A stretch of 64,000 nucleotides of DNA from assembly GCF_014202905.1 (NCBI RefSeq), contig NZ_JACHHY010000003.1, positions 124,001-188,000 of the forward strand, read 5' to 3'. Positions 39,290 through 46,334 of this stretch are shown here, in pieces. Both the position numbers and the translations under genes were made by a program. The notes beneath the pieces are model-generated. The model did no database searches and had not been told where the DNA came from. It was given only the letters and a program-made list of their open reading frames with translations. Each line of letters starts with the position of its first letter. Positions within the stretch are counted from its first letter, which is position 1. Origin of the DNA: Chitinivorax tropicus. Lineage in GTDB: Bacteria; Pseudomonadota; Gammaproteobacteria; Burkholderiales; SCOH01.

Positions 39290-39480
39290 GTGTGTTCCTT
39301 TTTTATCTGTTTCATGTGTTTGCATGGCGTGAAAAACCATGCAGCGTGTTCAATTTCGCTGACCGCCCGGTGGTAATGTGTGAGCCAGTACAGGCGTTGG
39401 CAGCGCCCGCACTGGCAAACCAGGCAGGTACGGCAAAGCAAATTTGTGCTGCACGGGTGCCAACCCGGGCAGGGGTACAA
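39286..39480 (-). CDS. Possible small cysteine-rich protein upstream of the Mor-like gene
   Basis: 64 residues from TTG 39480. Its TGA overlaps the Mor ATG in an ATGA junction, typical of real operon neighbours. Seven of its eight cysteines lie within the first 27 residues (C4, C10, C16, C19, C22, C24, C27; CRTCLVCQCGRCQR), suggesting a zinc-binding fold, followed by LYWLTHYHRAVSEIEHAA. The start codon is weak and other frames overlap, so this is tentative. If real, it is probably co-regulated with the activator. Confidence 0.4.
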   Translation of the reverse strand: MYPCPGWHPCSTNLLCRTCLVCQCGRCQRLYWLTHYHRAVSEIEHAAWFFTPCKHMKQIKKEHT

Positions 39481-39916
39481 CGGTCAATGAATGTCGTCAG
39501 GGTGGGCTGGCCAGGGTGAAAAGACGTCCCGGTTTTGACCACAAGGCGATCGGAGGTGACGTTTCATCTGGTTCGGCGCATGCCCTGGCGGTTAGAGGTG
39601 GTTCAAACCACCCATCGCATGGGTTTATATGGAAAGCATTTGCGAGCGTGCAATCCGTCAACGGATAATGATGTTGTGATACGAATGCTGCCTCGTCAGC
39701 ACTTGGTCTGAATGGTTGGAATGAGCCGTTTGCCTTGGTTTGGCCTCGCAGTGACGCGAGAGGGGAATCATGGAGATATACAGTAATGATGAGCCTTTCT
39801 GTTGTTAGGGTTTGAATTGATCAAGTATCTGTTATTGCTTACGAAAAACGTTGTCTTTCGATGGTGTAATTATATGCCACAAATTAGAGGCATGTCAAAA
39901 AATACAGTAGTTTTTC
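39481..39916. promoter_or_regulatory. Divergent control region of the tailocin
   Basis: About 435 bases between the leftward activator unit and the rightward regulator gene. Two adjoining inverted repeats are seen: GGTGGTT/AACCACC (39597-39612) and ACCCAT/ATGGGT (39610-39624). Closer to the regulator start is CGAAA-N9-TTTCG (39842-39860). These are candidate operators. The last 150 bases are AT-rich, fitting a promoter. I see no convincing gene. Confidence 0.45.
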
Positions 39917-40717
39917 ATGGCGATTGATCGAGCTGATATTGCAATCCGCATGGTCGAAGAGCGGGCTCGCATCGGCTATAGCCAAGCGGACTTTGCACGC
40001 AAACTGGGGATCAGCCGGGAGACACAGCGTCGCTACGAAATCGGTGAGAGTGGTTTATCGGGTGAGATGTTGGCACATGCTGCCTTGTTTGGTGTGGATG
40101 TGCAATATGTGCTGACGGGCATCCGTTCATTGAATGCCCAGGCGGCGCAACAGGCTGTGATGGAGCAAGGCAGTGACGCGCTCACGACCATCTCGCGCGA
40201 TGCGCTGACCATGCCTAACGGCACCACGGTGAATATCGTGACCACGCAACACGTCACCCATGTCAAGGCGCTGGTCAAGCCTGGCACAGATCATATCAGC
40301 GAGGCGCAAGCTGCGCAGCTGACCGCATTGGTGAATGAGATCGTCGAGCTGGAAACACGTCTGCAGAAGGAACCAAAAGGCTATCGTGCGGTGTGGGGTG
40401 CGTTGAATGCGCATTGCCGGGTGACGCGCTACCGGTTGATTGCCGCTGTGGATTACGACAAAGCCGATACCTATCTCAGGCAGTGGCTGCTGCGCCTGAA
40501 CAGCCTAGCCAGCAGCCCGCGCAAGGAAAATGAACGCTGGCGCACGCGCAAGCTGGCGTATATCAAGATCAACACGCAGCAAGATGCGGCCTGGTTGGGT
40601 GCATTCCTTTATAAACATTTCAAAAGCGAGTCCTTGACCGACTTGTCAGACAAAGCCCTGGAAAAGACCTACCGGGCGGTGGCAAGCCGTCGCCGTAAGG
40701 TGTCGTCCGCCAAATGA
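39917..40717 (+). CDS. Helix-turn-helix regulator with ORF6C domain
   Basis: 266 residues. N-terminal XRE helix-turn-helix (RIGYSQADFARKLGISRETQRRYEIG, about residues 19-44). The middle is a linker, and residues about 155-200 resemble the phage ORF6C domain (YRAVWGALNAHCRVTRYRLI, DKADTYLRQWL). The C-terminus is strongly basic (RRRKVSSAK). It is probably the master repressor or switch of the tailocin, divergent from the Mor-like activator. No peptidase (LexA-like) domain is seen, so induction by RecA-driven self-cleavage is not suggested. Confidence 0.82.
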   Translation: MAIDRADIAIRMVEERARIGYSQADFARKLGISRETQRRYEIGESGLSGEMLAHAALFGVDVQYVLTGIRSLNAQAAQQAVMEQGSDALTTISRDALTMPNGTTVNIVTTQHVTHVKALVKPGTDHISEAQAAQLTALVNEIVELETRLQKEPKGYRAVWGALNAHCRVTRYRLIAAVDYDKADTYLRQWLLRLNSLASSPRKENERWRTRKLAYIKINTQQDAAWLGAFLYKHFKSESLTDLSDKALEKTYRAVASRRRKVSSAK

Positions 40718-40807
40718 GGCGGCGACGGCCTCGCCAACTTCCTCCGCTCAGCCAGACCGAATACGCATGCTGCAATGGCCTGTGTCGTGATCCGTTCAAT
40801 TCAATCG

Positions 40808-40850
40808 CTAAACCAGTTTAAAAGACCCACCTGGGCGCCATCCCGATAAT
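40808..40850 (+). promoter_or_regulatory. Late promoter motif A, before the lysis block
   Basis: CTAAACCAGTTTAAAAGACC begins at 40808; a GATAAT hexamer lies at 40845-40850, 21 bases after TTTAAAA. Related motifs occur before three other blocks (42836, 45796, 52201). The AAAC-NN-GTTT dyad at the -35 position, in place of a sigma-70 -35 hexamer, suggests an activator site. The endolysin start is 30 bases downstream. Confidence 0.65.
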
Positions 40851-40879
40851 AGCTATTCGTTCGTATAAGGGAGGGCGTC

Positions 40880-41284
40880 ATGCCAAGCCGTCTGATTGAA
40901 GATCTGCACCCGGATCTGCAACCACTTTGCCGGGAATTCTTGAAGCGATGCCAGGCGGCGGGCCTGGACATCCTGATCACCTGCACCTATCGCAGCCGCG
41001 CCGAGCAGGACCAGCTTTATGCGCAAGGGCGGGATGGCAATACCGGCGCAAGGGTCACCAATGCGCGTGGCGGGCAGTCCGCCCACAATTTCACGCTACA
41101 GGGCCGACCCGCTGCCCGTGCGTTTGACATCGTGCCGATGGTGGGCGGCAAGCCGATGTGGCGTGCTACTCACCCGGCCTGGCAGCAAGCCGGGGCTATT
41201 GGCATGACATTGGGCCTGAATTGGTATGGCAGACCGGGTGCACCATTTCGGGAGTACCCGCACTTTGAGCTGGCGAGGGGCTGA
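40880..41284 (+). CDS. Endolysin, M15-family L-Ala-D-Glu/D-Ala peptidase
   Basis: 134 residues. A VanY/M15-type zinc peptidase cutting peptide cross-links of peptidoglycan. Zinc ligands fit His69 (GGQSAHNF), Asp83 (RAFDIVP) and His128 (YPHFEL); the substrate loop TCTYRSRAEQDQLYAQGR is typical of phage endolysins. No signal peptide, so it needs the holin encoded next. GGGAGG precedes ATG 40880. Confidence 0.92.
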   Translation: MPSRLIEDLHPDLQPLCREFLKRCQAAGLDILITCTYRSRAEQDQLYAQGRDGNTGARVTNARGGQSAHNFTLQGRPAARAFDIVPMVGGKPMWRATHPAWQQAGAIGMTLGLNWYGRPGAPFREYPHFELARG

Positions 41285-41286
41285 CC

Positions 41287-41484
41287 ATGCTACGACGTTA
41301 TCGTTGGTTGGCCTGCAAAACCTTGTGGCTGAACGCGTTGGTTGCAGGCACCGTGGCGCTTGAGGCCGGTTGGGGCTTGTTACAGCCCTTGCTGCCTGTG
41401 GATTTCTACACCTTGGTGGCAGTGGCGTTGCCTGTTGCCAATGCCATCCTGAGAGTGTTGGCCTCAGCCAAGGAAGCGACATGA
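41287..41484 (+). CDS. Predicted holin
   Basis: 65 residues. Two hydrophobic stretches (LWLNALVAGTVALEAGWGLL and YTLVAVALPVANAILRVL) separated by a short polar turn and a basic start (MLRRYRW). Position between endolysin and Rz supports a holin that opens the inner membrane. No named family recognised. Confidence 0.78.
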   Translation: MLRRYRWLACKTLWLNALVAGTVALEAGWGLLQPLLPVDFYTLVAVALPVANAILRVLASAKEAT

Positions 41485-42086
41485 ACCTGCTGTCCCTACC
41501 CAGGCCAGGGCTGTGGTACATGGCGGCAGCCGTGCTGCTGTCAGCAGGTGCAGGTTTCACGATGGGCTACCGGCAAGGTAAACAACACGCTGAACACGCC
41601 CTGATCACGCTGCAGAAACAGCATGCCGATGCGCTGCTGGCCGCGACGCAGAACGCCCTGGCAGAGCAGACCCGGCTGCATGCAGAGGCCGACTGGCTGC
41701 AGGCCGCTCTGTCGAAAGCACAAGTCAAACATGCCAGCCAAGCGCAATACGTCAAGGAAAGGATCAACGATGTTACACAAGTATATCGCCCAGCATTGGC
41801 GCAGGTTGATACCCCGCAGCCTCGCTGTGTGTTTACCCGTGGCTTTATGCGCCTGTGGAACCGCGCCATCGGCGCAGATCTGCCTGCCACCCCCTTTACC
41901 GACGAACCTGCTGACCCGACCGATGCCGCCGACGCCGTTGACGCCGGGTTACAACCAGCCGACCTCCTCGCGCACCTTGCCGACTATGGGCAGTACTGCC
42001 GCAACTTGGCAGCGCAGACCAACGGGTTGATTGACTGGACACTCGAAACGAATCAAAAAAAGGATGTTTTTCATGGATCTGATTGA
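41481..42086 (+). CDS. Rz-like inner-membrane spanin subunit
   Basis: 201 residues. One N-terminal membrane helix (WYMAAAVLLSAGAGFTMGY) and a long coiled-coil periplasmic part (ALITLQKQHADALLAATQNA, LHAEADWLQAALSKAQVKHA). The ATG overlaps the holin stop by 4 bases. With the Rz1-like lipoprotein encoded inside it in the +1 frame, it should fuse inner and outer membranes at lysis. The acidic Asp/Ala-rich tail (DPTDAADAVDAG) is a by-product of the overlap. Confidence 0.82.
   Translation: MNLLSLPRPGLWYMAAAVLLSAGAGFTMGYRQGKQHAEHALITLQKQHADALLAATQNALAEQTRLHAEADWLQAALSKAQVKHASQAQYVKERINDVTQVYRPALAQVDTPQPRCVFTRGFMRLWNRAIGADLPATPFTDEPADPTDAADAVDAGLQPADLLAHLADYGQYCRNLAAQTNGLIDWTLETNQKKDVFHGSD
41770..42030 (+). 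CDS. Rz1-like outer-membrane spanin lipoprotein, embedded in Rz
   Basis: 86 residues in the +1 frame entirely inside the Rz-like gene. Lipoprotein signal with lipobox LCAC (Cys29: PVALCACGTAPS) after a basic N-terminus, then a proline-rich mature part (LPPPLPTNLLTRPMPPTPLTP), the usual look of Rz1. AAGGAAAGGA lies about 7 bases before ATG 41770. Confidence 0.82.
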   Translation: MLHKYIAQHWRRLIPRSLAVCLPVALCACGTAPSAQICLPPPLPTNLLTRPMPPTPLTPGYNQPTSSRTLPTMGSTAATWQRRPTG

Positions 42087-42294
42087 TCACGCGGCCATGC
42101 GTGAAGAAGCGTTCCGCGATGCGGCGCTGGCCCGCTTTCACCATGCATCGCAAGGCCCCTCTGCCGAATTCTGCCAGATGGATCACTGCGGCGAGCCGAT
42201 TCCCCAGGCCCGCCGTCTGGCGGCACCTGGCTGCCAATATTGCATCGACTGCCAGCAGATGCTGGAACATGACAACGGAAGGAGGTTGGGATGA
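42073..42294 (+). CDS. TraR/DksA-type zinc finger protein
   Basis: 73 residues. The C-terminal zinc finger reads FCQMDHCGEPIPQARRLAAPGC then CIDC, the TraR/DksA family signature with a C-x4-C first pair as in several phage members. Proteins of this type bind the secondary channel of RNA polymerase. The start ATG 42073 is preceded by AAGGA and overlaps the end of Rz. In this block it may tune late transcription. Confidence 0.88.
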   Translation: MDLIDHAAMREEAFRDAALARFHHASQGPSAEFCQMDHCGEPIPQARRLAAPGCQYCIDCQQMLEHDNGRRLG

Positions 42295-42674
42295 TGCTGC
42301 AGATCGAGTTCTGGCAGCTGCTGTCGATGCTGTTTTCACTGGCGGGCGTTGCATTTGCTGCGGGCAAGGTACTGCTGGTGCAGATGGATCGTCGGTTGGA
42401 GCAACGCTTTAGCGCACTCGATTCTGCACGGGAAGTGTCTTCCCGGCACTGGGACGATAAATTCACGGGTCTGCTTGAGCAGATCCGCCGCGAAACTGAG
42501 GGTTGGAAGACGCTGGAACGTGAGTTTTTGCGTTTCCAGGCCGATCTGCCGATCCAATATGTCCGTCGGGAAGACTATGTGCGCAACCAGATGGTGATCG
42601 AAGCCAAGCTCGATACCCTGGCCATGAAAATTGAAAATCTGCAATTGATGCGAACAGATCGGCCTGCTGCCTGA
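42291..42674 (+). CDS. Phage membrane/coiled-coil protein of unknown function
   Basis: 127 residues. N-terminal membrane helix (LLSMLFSLAGVAFAAGKVLL) followed by a long helical part (RRLEQRFSALDSAREVSSRH) and the motif LPIQYVRREDYVRNQMVIEA. Similar small proteins sit between lysis and tail genes of Mu-like phages; role unknown. AAGGAGG lies 6 bases before ATG 42291, and the start overlaps the previous stop. Confidence 0.78.
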   Translation: MMLQIEFWQLLSMLFSLAGVAFAAGKVLLVQMDRRLEQRFSALDSAREVSSRHWDDKFTGLLEQIRRETEGWKTLEREFLRFQADLPIQYVRREDYVRNQMVIEAKLDTLAMKIENLQLMRTDRPAA

Positions 42675-42728
42675 ATAAACTACCGGCTTTGCAATGCAGC
42701 TATATTCACTTCAAATAATGATGTGAAT

Positions 42729-42765
42729 AAAGGCCCTGGTGATTGAATCATCAGGGCCTTTTTAT
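42729..42765 (+). terminator. Rho-independent terminator ending the lysis block
   Basis: AAAGGCCCTGGTGAT pairs with ATCATCAGGGCCTTT around a 3-base loop (one G-T pair) and ends in TTTTT. Confidence 0.9.
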
Positions 42766-42835
42766 TTGTATTTATTTTGGCAATTAATCGTTAAAAATCA
42801 GTGTATTGAATTTTTTATTTTTCGCCTGATTTATG

Positions 42836-42879
42836 AAACTAGTTTAAAAGACCCGCCGGCCATAATAAGCGAAGATAAC
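42836..42879 (+). promoter_or_regulatory. Late promoter motif B, before the sheath/tube block
   Basis: AAACTAGTTTAAAAGACC starts at 42836, with a perfect AAACTAGTTT palindrome. A GATAAC hexamer is at 42874-42879, 24 bases after TTTAAAA (CATAAT at 42861 is an alternative). Shares AGTTTAAAAGACCC-purine-CC with motif A. Confidence 0.65.
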
Positions 42880-43076
42880 GTCATGCATACAGCGCAGCCC
42901 ATCAAGGGCGGTGCTGGCTGAATGCAATTCAGCACTGGATGACGACTGAAAACCAACCGGAAAAAAACCGGAACCTGCAGGCGGAATCGAGTGTGTTTTC
43001 CACCCCGGCTGGGGCATCGGGCGGCCAGAGAAGACGGCAGCGTGCATACCAGCCCAGACCATGCAAGGAATTGCTG
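42880..43076 (+). other. Leader region between late promoter B and the gp37-like gene
   Basis: About 200 bases. It contains a 12-codon frame (MHTAQPIKGGAG, 42883-42921) and an in-frame N-terminal extension of the next gene from ATG 42939, rich in Arg and Gln and lacking family conservation. I treat both as untranslated leader, but cannot exclude either. Confidence 0.35.
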
Positions 43077-43538
43077 ATGCAGACACTGCAAATGACCGAA
43101 GCCATCGTGGCACGACTGAAAACCAGCTTGCCACATCTCGCCGTGGAACATTGGCCTGGCAACACGGCGGATTACCGCTTGAGCCATGCGACCGGCGCTG
43201 TCTTGGTGAGCTATCGGCGCAGCACCTTCAAACACAGCATGGATGCGGCCAATGTGGTGCAGCCGCGACGCGTGCGGTGGTTGCTGACCGTGTGGCTGCG
43301 GGTGCCGGCAGGCCGGGGTGGCGAGCTGGATGTGCTGGATCAGGTGCGGAAGGCTTTGGTGGGCTACTGCCCGCCAGGTTGCCGCAAGCTGCATGCCAAA
43401 TCAGAAAAGATTGTGGGTGATACCGCCGGCCAGTGGCAGGCACTGGTCGAGGTGGCCTGCGAAGCCCTGTTGGTCGAGGACATCAGCCTGCCCGATGTCA
43501 TCCGACTCAACACCGTCAATTACAAGGAGATTCAATGA
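43077..43538 (+). CDS. Gp37-like phage tail protein (DUF1834 family)
   Basis: 153 residues from ATG 43077 (AAGGAATTGCTG upstream). It resembles Mu gp37: MTEAIVARLKTSLPHLAVEHWPG, YRLSHATGAVLVSYRRSTF, LDVLDQVRKALVGYCPPGCRKL. In Mu this gene lies just before gp38 and the sheath gene, as here. Role in tails is unproven; it may be a tail-terminator-like protein. Its stop overlaps the next start (ATGA). Confidence 0.82.
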   Translation: MQTLQMTEAIVARLKTSLPHLAVEHWPGNTADYRLSHATGAVLVSYRRSTFKHSMDAANVVQPRRVRWLLTVWLRVPAGRGGELDVLDQVRKALVGYCPPGCRKLHAKSEKIVGDTAGQWQALVEVACEALLVEDISLPDVIRLNTVNYKEIQ

Positions 43539-43726
43539 AGTATCTGTACTGCGGCCCGGTGCCCAGCAGTGTGTCGCTGATTGTTGGCGACGACCGCCTG
43601 TGCCAGGACGTGTTGATGCTCCCGGGCATGGAAGTGGAGATGCCTGCGGAACACGAGTACACGCGCACCTTACTGGCGCTGGCATACCTGATGCCCTTGA
43701 TGCCGCATTCTCAAACGATTCATTAA
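43535..43726 (+). CDS. Small phage protein, gp38-like by position
   Basis: 63 residues: MKYLYCGPVPSSVSLIVG, then LPGMEVEMPAEHEYTRTLLAL. Position between gp37 and sheath equals Mu gp38 (DUF2635), and the 'PG-x-VE-(L/M)P' core fits loosely. Function unknown. Confidence 0.7.
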   Translation: MKYLYCGPVPSSVSLIVGDDRLCQDVLMLPGMEVEMPAEHEYTRTLLALAYLMPLMPHSQTIH

Positions 43727-43753
43727 CGCGATATACAACAAGAAAGGAAACAC

Positions 43754-45187
43754 ATGCCTGCAAACTATCTGCACGGGGTCGAAACCATTGAAGTTGAACG
43801 TGGCCCGCGCCCGGTGCGCACCGTCAAATCAGCAGTCATTGGCCTGATCGGCACGGCTCCCACAGGGGCAACCAATAAACCGACGCTGGTACTGTCTGAA
43901 AAGGATGCCGCCGTTTTTGGCGCACAACTGCCAGGCTTCACCATTCCCCAGGCACTGGATGCCATTTATGACCACGGCGTGGGGACGGTGATCGTCATCA
44001 ACGTGTTTGATCCAGCCATCCACAAATCGAGTGTGGCAGCGGAAGATCTGAAGTTCGATGCCCAGACCGGCATCGCCAAAACAACCAAGCAAGGCTTGCT
44101 GACCCTGCAACTGAAAAGTGCCGATGGCACGACAACCTATGCGGAAAAGACTGACTATACGGTGGATTTGCAGAGTGGCACGCTCACCCGTGTCAAGTCC
44201 GGCAAGATTTCCGCCAGCCCTGCAACCTTGAAGGTCAGCTATGACTACGCTGATCCGAGCAAGGTCACCGCGGCGGACATCATGGGTGGTGTCAATGCAC
44301 AAGGGCAGCGGACTGGCATGAAAGCACTGAAGGACACCTATAACCAATTTGGATGCTTCGCCAAGATTCTGATTGCGCCGGTGTATTGTGAGCAGAGCGC
44401 CGTAGCCAGCGATATGGTGGCGGTTGCAGAGCAACTGGACGCGATTGCCTATATCGATGCACCAGTTGGCGCCACCTTCGACCAGGTGCTGCAAGGCCGT
44501 GGCCCGAATGGCACCATCAATTTCAATACATCAAGCGACCGGGCTCGCCTGTGCTACCCCCGTGTTCGTGTGTATGACCCGGTTACCAACAGCGAGCGTC
44601 TGGAGCCATTGTCCACCCGCGCGGCTGGCTTGCGCGCCAAAGTCGATCAGGACAAGGGTTTCTGGTGGTCAAGCTCCAACCAGGAGTTGGCAGGCGTGAT
44701 CGGCGTCGAGCGTGCTTTGTCAGCCATGATCGATGACCCGACATCTGAAGTGAACATGCTCAATGAGCAAGGCATCACGACGGTGTTCTCAAGCTTTGGC
44801 TCAGGCTTCCGCTTATGGGGCAACCGCACCGCCGCCTGGCCTACTGTCAGCCACATGCGTAACTTCGAGAACGTGCGCCGCACTGGGGATGTGATCAATG
44901 AGTCCATCCGCTATTTCAGTCAGCAATACATCGATATGCCTCTGAACCAGGCCACCATTGATGCGCTGGTGGAGTCGGTGAATGGCTATGGCCGCAAACT
45001 GATCGGTGATGGGGCGCTGCTCGGCTTCAAAGCTTGGTTTGACCCTGCCCGTAACCAACAGACCGAACTGGCAGCTGGCCACCTGCTGATCAGCTACAAG
45101 TACACACCACCGCCCCCCATGGAACGCTTGTCGTTCGAAACCGAGATCACCTCGGAATATCTGCTCAGCTTGAAAGGAGGTAACTGA
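43754..45187 (+). CDS. Contractile tail sheath protein
   Basis: 477 residues. P2 FI-like sheath: N-terminal YLHGVETIEVERGPRPVRTV and VIGLIGTAP, the middle with SAVASDMVAVAEQLDAIAYI, and the C-terminal domain with RTGDVINESIRYFSQQYIDMPLN and LLISYKYTPPPPMERLSFE. Sheath subunits stack around the tube and contract to drive it through the target envelope. AAGGAAA precedes the start. Its presence shows the tail is contractile (R-type). Confidence 0.95.
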   Translation: MPANYLHGVETIEVERGPRPVRTVKSAVIGLIGTAPTGATNKPTLVLSEKDAAVFGAQLPGFTIPQALDAIYDHGVGTVIVINVFDPAIHKSSVAAEDLKFDAQTGIAKTTKQGLLTLQLKSADGTTTYAEKTDYTVDLQSGTLTRVKSGKISASPATLKVSYDYADPSKVTAADIMGGVNAQGQRTGMKALKDTYNQFGCFAKILIAPVYCEQSAVASDMVAVAEQLDAIAYIDAPVGATFDQVLQGRGPNGTINFNTSSDRARLCYPRVRVYDPVTNSERLEPLSTRAAGLRAKVDQDKGFWWSSSNQELAGVIGVERALSAMIDDPTSEVNMLNEQGITTVFSSFGSGFRLWGNRTAAWPTVSHMRNFENVRRTGDVINESIRYFSQQYIDMPLNQATIDALVESVNGYGRKLIGDGALLGFKAWFDPARNQQTELAAGHLLISYKYTPPPPMERLSFETEITSEYLLSLKGGN

Positions 45188-45189
45188 TC

Positions 45190-45714
45190 ATGGCAGGCAA
45201 GATCGCAATCAACCGTATTACCAACGCCAATATCTATCTGGATGGTAACTCCTTCCTGGGTCGGGCCGACGAAGTCAAATTGCCAGATGTCTCGGTCATC
45301 ATGCAGGAGCACAAAGCCCTGGGCATGATCGGCAAGATCGAATTGCCCGCAGGGTTTGACAAACTGGAAGGCGAGATCAAGTGGAACTCGCTATACAAAG
45401 AAGTCGCCCAGCTGATGGCCAACCCATTCAAGGTCATCAAATTGCAGTGTCGCTCCAACGTCGAGGTATATACCTCGGAAGGCCGTTCGGAAGAAGTGGC
45501 CCTGGTGACGCACTTGAATGTGATGTTCAAGAAAAACCCGCTGGGTACCTACAAGCAGCACGAAAACGCTGAGTTCACCTCGACCTTCACAGCGACTTTC
45601 GTCAAGCAGGTACTGGATAGCGACACGGTATTGGAGCTGGATTATCTGAACAATATCTTCCAGGTTGCCGGTGAAGATCTGTTATCCAATTACAACGCGA
45701 ACGTGGTCGGCTAA
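45190..45714 (+). CDS. Tail tube protein (P2 FII-like)
   Basis: 174 residues. INRITNANIYLDGNSFLGRADEVKLPD at the N-terminus and KNPLGTYKQHENAEFTSTFTATF are typical of major tail tube proteins. It forms the rigid inner tube. Starts three bases after the sheath stop, with AGGAGG just upstream; a terminator follows. Confidence 0.94.
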   Translation: MAGKIAINRITNANIYLDGNSFLGRADEVKLPDVSVIMQEHKALGMIGKIELPAGFDKLEGEIKWNSLYKEVAQLMANPFKVIKLQCRSNVEVYTSEGRSEEVALVTHLNVMFKKNPLGTYKQHENAEFTSTFTATFVKQVLDSDTVLELDYLNNIFQVAGEDLLSNYNANVVG

Positions 45715-45737
45715 ACAAGACTGAGTATCGCAACAGC

Positions 45738-45763
45738 AACCCGCCATCAAGGCGGGTTTTTCA
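45738..45763 (+). terminator. Rho-independent terminator after the tube gene
   Basis: AACCCGCC (45738-45745) and GGCGGGTT (45751-45758) with loop ATCAA, followed by TTTC. Confidence 0.9.
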
Positions 45764-45795
45764 TAGGCTGAATCAGCGATTTTTAAACAGTTTTC

Positions 45796-45840
45796 CTAAA
45801 CTGGGTTAAAAGCATATCAACTGGCAATCTGTGAAAATAA
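45796..45840 (+). promoter_or_regulatory. Late promoter motif C, before the chaperone/tape-measure block
   Basis: CTAAACTGGGTTAAAAGC starts at 45796. An upstream TTTTTAAAC (from about 45779) makes a wider inverted repeat with GGTTAAAAG. AAAATAA at 45834-45840 is the -10 candidate, 22 bases on. Closest relative is motif D. Confidence 0.62.
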
Positions 45841-45875
45841 ACACCTGTCCAACATATTTAAACGAGAGAAAAGAC

Positions 45876-46181
45876 ATGGAACTGACACTTAAATATCCAT
45901 TCGTGACACCTGCAGGCGAAACCATCAATAAATTGACCATGCGTCGTTTGAAAGTACGTGATATCAAGGCGATCACCCAGCAATCCGGCGGAAAGGTTGC
46001 CGAGATGGAATTGATTGGTATTGCACGGATGACAAGCTTGATTCCAGAAGATCTGGAAGAAATGGATGCAGCAGATTATCAGGTCCTGAAAGACCGATTT
46101 CTCGACATCCTGGGTTTCGGTGGAAACGATCTGGGACGGAGCGGCGCTGCTGGCGATGTGGTTCCGGTTTCAGCCGAGTGA
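45876..46181 (+). CDS. Tail assembly chaperone (Mu gp41-like)
   Basis: 101 residues. LTLKYPFVTPAGETINKLTMRRLKVRDIKAI is the Mu gp41/FluMu tail assembly family N-terminus, with the helical ARMTSLIPEDLEEMDAADYQVL after it. Such chaperones coat the tape measure before tube assembly. Start ATG 45876, with GAGAGAAA upstream. A second product in another frame overlaps its 3' end. Confidence 0.86.
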   Translation: MELTLKYPFVTPAGETINKLTMRRLKVRDIKAITQQSGGKVAEMELIGIARMTSLIPEDLEEMDAADYQVLKDRFLDILGFGGNDLGRSGAAGDVVPVSAE

Positions 46182-46263
46182 AATCGATCGGCTGAGTGTC
46201 GCCGATTTTATTCAATGGCTGGAATTGGCCTCCCGCCAAATCGAGCGTGAAACACAGGTATGA
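46120..46263 (+). CDS. GpE-like tail protein in overlapping frame (frameshift product or separate start)
   Basis: Relative to the chaperone frame this is the +1 (equals -2) frame. The peptide IWDGAALLAMWFRFQPSEID followed by RLSVADFIQWLELASRQ matches the short GpE proteins next to phage tail chaperones (aromatic residue, 'PSE', then helix ending W). The frame is open from 46090; a GTG at 46120 or ATG at 46156 could start it, but ribosome-binding sites are weak, so a programmed frameshift from the chaperone is more likely. Phage Mu is reported to use a -2 shift at this place. Confidence 0.7.
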   Translation: METIWDGAALLAMWFRFQPSEIDRLSVADFIQWLELASRQIERETQV

Positions 46264-46267
46264 GTAG

Positions 46268-46303
46268 ACGGCGATGGTAAACAATAAACCATCGCCGTTT
46301 TTT
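46268..46303 (+). terminator. Hairpin with T-run inside the late operon, just before the tape-measure gene
   Basis: ACGGCGATGGT (46268-46278) pairs perfectly with ACCATCGCCGT (46288-46298) around 9 bases, then TTTTT. It looks like a full intrinsic terminator 32 bases before the tape-measure start, so it should lower transcription of the downstream genes. Confidence 0.82.
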
Positions 46304-46334
46304 ATTGAAGGAGCGGAATGAAAAGGATGAAAAA

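Noticed and set aside
42939-43076. N-terminal extension of the gp37-like gene from ATG 42939
   Set aside because: The 46 extra residues are Arg/Gln-rich and not conserved in the family, while ATG 43077 has an AAGGA site and gives the family start.
46112-46194. G_GGT_TTC heptamer as a -1 frameshift site in the tail chaperone gene
   Set aside because: The sequence is a fine slippery heptamer, but the -1 frame yields an Arg/Cys-rich peptide that stops near 46194 and does not look like GpE; the GpE-like peptide is in the other frame.
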